NCBI GenBank assembly: GCA_009599575.1
Contig: VWND01000019.1
Coordinates: 432,501-496,500 of the forward strand
DNA: 64,000 nt
Source of the DNA: Blumeriella jaapii
Taxonomy: Eukaryota; Ascomycota; Leotiomycetes; Helotiales; Drepanopezizaceae
Direction of reading: 5' to 3'
The position numbers were made by a program, and so were the translations under genes. The notes beneath the pieces are model-generated. The model was not told the DNA's origin, made no database searches, and was given only the letters and a program-made list of their open reading frames with translations. Positions 56,793 to 64,000 of the stretch are shown piece after piece. The stretch's first letter is position 1. Every line of letters begins with the position of its first letter.

Positions 56793-57116
56793 TGTTACAC
56801 AATTACGGATATATATAAAACATCCCAAAAATATACAGAAATAACTATAATAACGATATAACTATAAATTATTACCGTTATTATTTATAATCAGAAGGCT
56901 CGTATCTTCTATAGCATTAAAATATTTATATTATATAAACAGCTTTTACGGCACAAATAATAAATCATTTTTGACTTCACCTTTTTTTGTTACAAATGGT
57001 AGCAATTTTTAATCAGCAAGACTTTCAGAATTGACCTTGCCGACCTTATACCTTAATTCTAACCCTAATTTTAATTTTAATTCGTTAATTTGCGAAAAAT
57101 AAATTATAACGACGGA
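56793..57116 (+). mobile_element. D, LTR element of unknown family, 5' end only
   Basis: From TGTTACACAA at 56793 to 57116, where C2 is inserted. The candidate LTR is 56793-56994 (202 bp), starting TGTTACA and ending TGTTACA. It is followed by AA and TGGTAGCA at 56997, a plausible primer-binding site. The sequence keeps many CpA steps and looks little mutated by RIP. ATTTC at 56788-56792 is the expected duplication, but the other side is outside the window. A Ty1/Copia element or an unrelated repeat is possible. Confidence 0.5.
57051..57080. repeat. Short telomere-like hexamer run
   Basis: Five consecutive hexamers of pattern (C/T)3TAA: CCTTAA, TTCTAA, CCCTAA, TTTTAA, TTTTAA. They fit CCCTAA with C-to-T changes. 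The run is only 30 bp, so chance in AT-rich DNA is a real alternative. Confidence 0.3.
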
Positions 57117-57529
57117 TATAAGAATTAAAAAGCAGGAAAACACTAGTTCAGACAATAAAGCTCAGATAAGATTGGGTTAATAATCAAACTAATCTCTACC
57201 TTCTACATTTTTAATAAAAGGCGTGTATAAATACAAAAGAAAGGATAGAGCCTTCGAAAAAAGTATTTCCCAGAAAACTAAACGAATTTTATTTAATATG
57301 CTTTTCCAACCCTTATCCCGACCTTTTTTTATTTTTTTTAATATAACTTTAATAACTGATTTTTTAGCAATTATTTCTATAAAATGTTTTATTTAAATAT
57401 TATTTCCAACCTTTACAGCATTATCCGGCCTTTACGGCCTATCCGCAGAAAATATTATTCGAAAATTAATAAAAAGCAAAAAGTCTTAGCGGATCATCTG
57501 ATTTATATACGTAATATTAATTTCTAATA
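57117..57529 (-). repeat. C2 3' LTR (413 bp)
   Basis: Begins TATAAGAATT and ends CTAATA. Same length as the C1 3' LTR. GTGTATAAATAC is conserved near 57222-57234 on the plus strand. Confidence 0.9.
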
Positions 57530-57699
57530 TTACTTTTTTTTTTAAGCTTTTGATTTCTAAAAGCGATTAATTTTTTTATACGTATACTTTCGTATATAAC
57601 GTACGTTACGTTTTCGAAATAACGTACGGTTTTTTCCGCTTTTAATCGTGAATTATAGCTGTTTCTTTCGTTTTCGGTCGTAAATTATAGCTATTCTGC

Positions 57700-58690
57700 T
57701 GTTCTGTTTTTTTTATTTTCGATAACGCTTCGTATTTTCGTGGAAAAAGCCTTTTTTTTTAAAATAGCCGTTATTTTTCTGCTCAACTTCTTTTTTTTCT
57801 TTTTTATTTTTATTTTTTCGTTAATTTTTTTTTATTTTAATTAATTACTTTTCGCCGCGTTCGCCGCAAACTTTCAAAATATTTTTAATTTTTATCTGCT
57901 TTCGGTGCGCCCGCTTAATCTTACGTAAAAATATTATAACGGACTTTTTGCTTTTTTGCGTTTTCGAACTTTTTAATGTAAAATACAACCGCTGTAAAAC
58001 TTCGTATATTTAATACTTTTTTATAAGTTTTCTAAACTTTTATTCGGATTCGCTTTTAATTAATTATAAATTTCTGCCGTACGCGCTATCGAAGCGCAAA
58101 CTTTTTTCGCGAGCCTTAACGATTTTATAAATCGTTTCGATGCTATTACAACCGCTGCCGCTTTTTTTTTTTTTGCTATCGAAGCCAAAGCTTTTGCTAA
58201 AACCTTTATCGATTTTATTATTTACGACGCTTATATAAATCGTTTAAAAAAAAATAACGCTTCGGCTTTTATAATAATCGAAGGTCGTGCGAATCGCGCC
58301 GCGATTCGGATTGCCGCTGCCGCTGCTGCTATTGCGCTCGTTTCTGCCGGTTTAGCGGCTGCTGCTGTTTTAAAAGCTTTAACTGCGCCGGCCTTTTTTT
58401 TTAACGACGCTAATATAAAACGTATTTTTCGACGTTTCGAAAACGTCGTTCGGATCCATTCTGATTAATTAAATCAAATTTTGAATTTTTACGAAAATAT
58501 TATAATTGCAATTTAAAATTCGATTACGGCTATCGTAAAAGCTTTAATTAAAATAAATCGAATATTTTGCGAATTCGTTTAATATTAATTTTTTTTAATC
58601 TGCCGCTGTTTTTAAATTTAAAAAAAATAGCGATAACGATAAAAAAAAAAATAACGATAAAAATAAATTAGCTTAACGGCGATTTTAAAA
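57700..58690 (+). pseudogene. C2 antisense ORF
   Basis: Same arrangement as C1 49400-50400. The Cys part reads CFRCARLILRKN, then VKYNRCKTSYI, with a Cys-to-Tyr change. The Ala-rich part reads NDFINRFDAITTAAAFFFF, then YDAYINRLKKNNASAF and SAGLAAAAVLKAL. Most differences between the two copies are C/T and G/A. The Ala-rich stretch stays open for well over 100 codons in both. Confidence 0.55.
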
Positions 58691-58769
58691 TTTTTTAAAT
58701 ATTTTTGTTTTCTTTTTTTTACTTTTACGGCGCGCATTCGTTATTGCTCCGTTGCTATTATTTATCGTA

Positions 58770-61700
58770 TTTTTTAAGTATTTTTTTATAATCTTTTTTG
58801 CGTTCGTAAAATAATTTTCTGATTTTTAAAAATCTTCGCTTAATAAATAGCTTTTTTATCGTATTAAATAATATCGGCCTTTTTTTATATTTTTATAAAC
58901 TTGTATTAATTTAATTTTATATTTTTCGGATTTTTAAAATTTTATTATATTATTTTTCGGCTCGATATCGTTCCGATTCTGCTAAAGTTTTAATAAAAAA
59001 ACGTAGAAAATATCGTAAATACGATATTTAAAAAAAAAGTTCGAATTAATAAACTTGGCCGTGTTTGTATATAATTCGCTTAATTTTAAAAAGCTTTAAA
59101 TATTTATCTAAAAGCTTTCGAAAAAATCGCAGCTATCGAAAATTTTTAATCGATAATAATATTTTATCGCTTATTTAAAATTTAATTTTTTTATATTTAG
59201 CGTCGTAAAATCTTTTGTAATTCGCGTTGGCTTTTTTTAGCTTTTTATTAAATACTTTTTTTTTTTTTTGCAATATTTTAATTTGTTTTTCCGTTGACGG
59301 TACCTTTTTTTCTACGACGTCGCTTTCGACGTTGCTGCCAAATTCTGAATAAAAGCCGTATAATATACGAAAAAAAGTAAAACCCGTAAAAGCGTATATC
59401 GAATTATTATACGTAAACTCGGCTAAAGCAAACTTTATAATTTAATCGTTTTATCGATAATCGCAGTACGTGCGAAAATAAAATTTTAAAATTTAATTTT
59501 AACGTTCCGTTTGGCCATCGGTTTAAAAATGAAAAGCGGTGTTTAATCGACGTCGTATTTATAAATAAAATATTACTAAAAACCAAAATTTACTAATAAA
59601 AACTAATTTTTTGTTTATAATAATCTTTTTAAAGCAGCTAAAATTTTTATAAACGTATTATATAAATATTTTAATTAAATCTAAAGCTGAAATCGTTTTT
59701 TATATCGGTATATATTTCGACAGCTTCGTATATCGGTTTATTATAACGAATATCGAATCGTAAATACGATTTCGTTTTTTGCTAAAAAATAAATTCGTAA
59801 TAAAATTTATAATTATTTTTTTCTAAAATTTCGTAAAAATCGAAAAAAAAACTAATTCGTTATAAGATCGATGCTTTCTAAGCTTGCCTTTTTAGCATTT
59901 TCCACACGTATTAACGTAACGCTTTACGTCGCTTCGTAAACCAGGCCAGAAATACTTTTTTTCGACCAATTTTAGCGTTCGCCGAAAATTTTAATAACCG
60001 GCGATCGAATCGTCGTAATTAATTTTTAATATTTCGCTTTTAATAACGCTTTTATTCGAAATATACGTACGTTTTATAACGTAGTAATCTATTTTGGCCT
60101 ATACGCTAATATTTTTCGAACCCGGCTCGATTGCTTTGCGAAGCCGATTCGTACGTTTTTTATAATACAAAAAAATTAAATTTTTGCAATTTAAAAATAA
60201 TCTTATAAATCGGTTTTGCTAACTCGTTATTAACCGTTTCGGATTATAATAATACAGCGGCTACGCTTCGTAATATATATTATTTGCAATTAATAATATT
60301 AGCAAAAAACAATCCGGCGAAAAAACCTTTTATTTAGCTTTTCTCCGCTTGCTTTTTACTTTTTAATCCCGTTAATAAAAGCTTCGAATATTTATCGGCG
60401 CGAAATAGTTTATACTCCGATTTTAAACGTATTTTTATTACGAAAAACATTTTAAAATTTCTTAAATAAGCTAGTTTTAATTTACGATACAACGTAAGCA
60501 GCTGCTCGTTATTTTTTTTTAAATTTTTTTTTAAATTTAGCCGGCGGAAAAAACCATTCGCCGGATTAAAAACTTTTGTTTTATATTCGATTGCAAAATC
60601 GTATTTAATTAGCTCGTCGGCCCATTTCGCTTAGCGTCCGTTTAAACGTTTTTTTGTAAAAAAGTATTTTAAATTATAATAATTTGTACGTATAATAATA
60701 ACGTCGGAAACGCTACGTAAATATTAATTCTATTATCTGAAAGCGTAAATTATAGCTATTAGCTTAGCGTCGTAAATTTCGTATTTTTGTTTTATAAAAA
60801 AAAGCTTTTTCGAATAATATGCGATAAAATGCTAACGTACCTCCGCATTTTTCTCGAACAATTGAAATAATATTCCGCTTATAGCGAATTTCGAAGCGTT
60901 TGTTTCGATTTGGATTTTTAATCGAAAATCGAAATAACGTAAAATCGATGCTTAGCAAAACTTTTTTTTTAAAAATAAAAAAGCGAGCTTCGCTTCGAAT
61001 AAAAAACGAAAAAAGTCCGATATTTTTTCTCGTTGCATTCCTTTTAAAAAATCTGTAATAAATCGGCAAAACTTAACGTAATTTTTAATAAAACGTTTGT
61101 AAAAATTAATAAAACCCAAAAACACTTAAATATTTCGCCACGTAATAAAAAAAGGCTATTTCCGAATATTATTTATTTTTCCTAAATCCATTTTAATTTC
61201 CGTAAAAATAACGACGAAACCTAGAAACTTAATCGTATTCGTATCGAAAGCATATTTTTTCAGATTTCCGTAAAATTTATTAATACGAAATCTTTCGAAA
61301 ACTTTTTTTACCGCATTTATATAATCGTCGAAGTTTTCGGAAAATATTAAAATATCGTCGAAATAAATTATATACGTAATATTTACTAAACCGACTAAAG
61401 CTTAATTAATATACGCTTAAAAAGTTATTAATACGTTCGAAAAACCGAAAAGTAATACGCAGTATTCGAAATGTTCGTAACGAATGCGAAACGCAGTTTT
61501 TTATTTATTTTCTTTTTTTATTCGAAAGCGGTGGTACGCCCAAATAAAATCTAGCTTAATAAATATTTTAGCTTTTTTTAAACGATTTAAAGTTTCGTTT
61601 ATAAAAAGTAAAAAAATTCGATTTTTAATCGTAACTGCGTTTAAACTTTTATAATCGACGCATAATCGTAAACTTTCGTTTTTTTTCGGTATAAATATTA

Positions 61701-62500
61701 CCGATACGCCGGCAAAGCTAATAAACCTTTTTATCCAGCTTTTTTTTAAGTTCGAATCGAAATATTCGCGCAATTCGGTAAATTCAGATTCCGATAAAAA
61801 ATAAATTAATTTTTAAAAAGAATTTTTTCTTTCCGCGAAATTTATTCGATGCTTTATAAAATAATAAAAAACTAGGATAACCGCGGCGGTATCGTCGAAC
61901 ACGTCGGCGTAATCGTCGTATTTAAAAAATAATTAATACTGTTTTTTAATAGCTTTTTTTAAAATAATACAAAACGCTTGCTTTTTTTTAAATTCCTTTT
62001 TAAAACGTTTAATTATAACGAAATTAAATTATAAGCGTTCGATTGAATATCGCTACGATTTAACTCGAAAACTTATAACGAAATCGATATTTCGCAATTA
62101 AAAAAACTCTAAAATAAATAAAACCTTTAAAATATTTATATCGCAAATCATAAAATCGCTTTGTATTTTTTTAATTATTTTATAATTATTAATAGCGCGA
62201 ATAAATTGCGTATACGTGTCGTAAATAATTACTTTTTTTTTCTTAACCGTAAATAAATCAATACGTTTTTAAATTGGTTTTTATTTATATTTAATTAATA
62301 ATTTTTAAATTACGTAATTTTTTTTCGCGCCGTAATCGATAAAAGCCCGTTTCGTACGAGTTTCGCTTTTGGCTTTTTTAATTTCGACTGAAATTATTAT
62401 TTTCTGCTTTTTTTCTTCGCTCGATTTTATTAGCAATAACGAAATTAAAATCGAGCGAAAGCTTTTTCCGAATTTTTAAATTTATTAGCTTCGAAGCAGT
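58770..62500 (-). pseudogene. C2 pol remnant: protease, RT, RNase H, integrase, chromodomain
   Basis: The chromodomain is near 58770-58940, integrase near 58950-60540 (ARRK-type and DAKYKK-like text near 59150-59230; zinc domain near 59900-59960), and RNase H near 60764-60990 (LAFYRILFEKAFFYKTKI). RT covers about 61000-61990, with LRLCVDYKSLNAVTIKNR inside 61501-61773 and an intact YFDD at 61354-61365. The protease loop near 62330-62341 reads Asp-Tyr-Gly-Ala. It is collinear with C1 throughout. Confidence 0.85.
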
Positions 62501-62539
62501 TTAAAGTTATATATTTTTTTTTATTGCATTTATAACATT

Positions 62540-63960
62540 CGACTTTTAAATAATTAACTATACGATGCTTTTTTTTTTAGCAGCGACTGCATTTCGAAAA
62601 GTAAAAAAAATCGTTAAAAGTTTTAAGATTTCAAAAGATTTTATTAAAATTATCGTTTTTTCGCTTTTGTTTTTTTTTTTATAACGTATGCTCGAATCGA
62701 AAACGGTATATATCTGTTTTAGCTTTTAAATCTTAATCGTAAATATAAGTTTTTTCTTTTTTTTTTTTTTGCGCTCGTTTCGTCGTTTATTATTTTTCGT
62801 TTCGTCGCTAATAACTTTATTAATACTTTCGATACGACGAACGATTAATATTAATTTTTCGTACGAGCTTATAGCTGTAATATTGCTTCGTTTAATAATT
62901 TTTTTTTCGAAAAATAAATCGAAGTTTTGCGAAAAGCATTTTTCTTCTAATCGCATCGTTTGTTATTTGCAATTATTATTCGAAATTATTTAAATAAACA
63001 ACGAAATCGTTAACTGATTTATGCTTTTTTTACTTCGTTTTATCGTATAAATTCGAAGCCGCGATTTTTCGATTTTTCGTATTTATTAAAAAATCTAATA
63101 TTTATTTTTTAAAATCGTTTTATATAATTCGAATATTCGTAAAACGTCGTTCGTATCCGATTTATTTTTTTTTTATTTTATCGTCGAAAGCTAAAATACA
63201 AGCGTTAATTTTTTTTTAATCGGTATAAAATATTACTTTTTTATTTTAGCGAAAGCTTCGTTTTGCACGCCGAATAAAAAATTAAACTTTTTTAATATTT
63301 TTTCTTCGATATATTAAAAAGTCTTTTATTTTTAATACCTTTCGGCTCGAATTCGTTATATTTTTTACAAAAGATATAATATATTCAAAAAAAATGCTAA
63401 ATCGTTTTTAATAAGTATTATTATCGTAATATTTCGAAAATATTTTATAATAATCGCCGGCTTAAATTATTTTTTGTTTTTTTTTAATTAAAACGGTATT
63501 AAAAAATATAAAAACCTTTTTTTCGATATTTTCGAAAGCGTTAAATTCTCGTTAAAATTGTTTAATTTTTTTTCGGAATTCGTTTCGGCGTTTTAAAATT
63601 TTTTCGAATTTTTTAATTGTTTCGTAAACCTTTTTTTTAATCTTTTTCTGTTTTATTTTAGCTCGTATCTTTTTTACTTTTCTACGTTTATCGTTTTTTT
63701 CTTATTCGACGCGGATTCGTTTATTAGCCAAATAAATCAAAATTTCGGTGGAAAGTCCTTTCGAATCGCTTTAAGCGTGGCCTCTTTTAGTAATTTTTTC
63801 GATAAAAAAAATTGAAAAATCGTCGCGTTTTAATAATAAAATATTTTCGATTCTTAATAAAACTAATAACGTCAAAAGAAACGATAGTACGAAGTTTTTC
63901 TAAGCAGCCGAAAATGCTAAGTTTTTTTAAGTAGCTGAAAATGCTTGTTTTCTACGAATA
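62540..63960 (-). pseudogene. C2 gag remnant
   Basis: Zinc knuckle at 62550-62591 reads CSRC, stop, KKKHRIVNY, with both the Gly before His and the last Cys lost. The capsid end ITAISSYEKLILIVRRIESI lies within 62726-62956. The N-terminal region reaches about 63960. The plus-strand open stretch 62769-62993 is its shadow. Confidence 0.72.
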
Positions 63961-64000
63961 CGAAAAGCTATAATATCGATAATAACGATATAAATATAAT

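Larger units (their letters stand above)
57117..64000 (-). mobile_element. C2, second family C element, minus strand, runs off the window
   Basis: Collinear with C1 at an offset of about 8.3 kb. The 3' LTR is at 57117-57529. The window ends inside the leader, about 70 bp before the expected 5' LTR, so the target duplication cannot be checked. The LTR edge at 57117 is less mutated than in C1. Confidence 0.9.

Noticed and set aside
1..64000. CpG-methylation decay as the cause of the AT bias
   Set aside because: CpG is plentiful throughout, while CpA is depleted and stops arise from CAA and CAG; that points to RIP and not to CpG deamination.

Overview
This 64 kb window holds no host gene that I can find. 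It is a very AT-rich stack of dead LTR retrotransposons, all heavily mutated by C-to-T and G-to-A changes. TAA and TAG stops stand where related copies keep Gln or Trp codons, CpA is scarce and CpG survives. That is the signature of repeat-induced point mutation (RIP), so the source is most likely a filamentous ascomycete (Pezizomycotina). The window would be an AT-rich, probably heterochromatic block such as an AT-isochore, pericentromere or subtelomere. The species cannot be named from this sequence.

Five families are present (local names A-E), with nine insertions resolved by LTR ends and target-site duplications (TSDs). A1 (+) is the oldest layer. It occupies 1-3018, 27200-27974, 45739-48819 and 56188-56792. 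B1 (+, 3019-27194, TSD CCGCG) sits in A1; B2 (+, 5061-22815, TSD GCGTT) sits in B1; A2 (+, 8041-19308, TSD ATAT) sits in B2. This is a four-deep nest. A3 (-, 27975-45734, TSD CTAT/CTAC) also sits in A1 and contains E (+, 37329-43793, TSD TTGG). C1 (-, 48820-56182, TSD ATTAT) sits in A1. D (+, from 56793) sits in A1 and is cut by C2 (-, 57117 to past the window end). With the inserts removed, A2 is 11,268 bp and A3 11,291 bp, and B2 is 6,483 bp and B1 6,416 bp, which supports the reconstruction.

A, B, C and E have Ty3/Gypsy order: gag, aspartic protease (PR), reverse transcriptase (RT), RNase H, integrase (IN). B and C end in a chromodomain and so are chromoviruses. A has instead an integrase tail rich in Asp and Ser. 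D shows only an LTR and a possible primer-binding site.

The two most unusual features are genes beyond gag-pol. Family A carries a roughly 1,090-codon extra ORF between integrase and the 3' LTR. It is seen in A2 and A3 and, truncated, in A1, and it resembles nothing I recognise. Family C carries, in both copies, an ORF on the strand opposite to pol, with a cysteine-pair domain followed by an Ala-rich and a Gln-rich region. A further pattern is that the outermost part of most insertions, just inside the junctions, is visibly less mutated than the rest. No rRNA, tRNA, CRISPR array or intact ORF was found. Domain limits are approximate because every coding region is frameshifted and full of stops.
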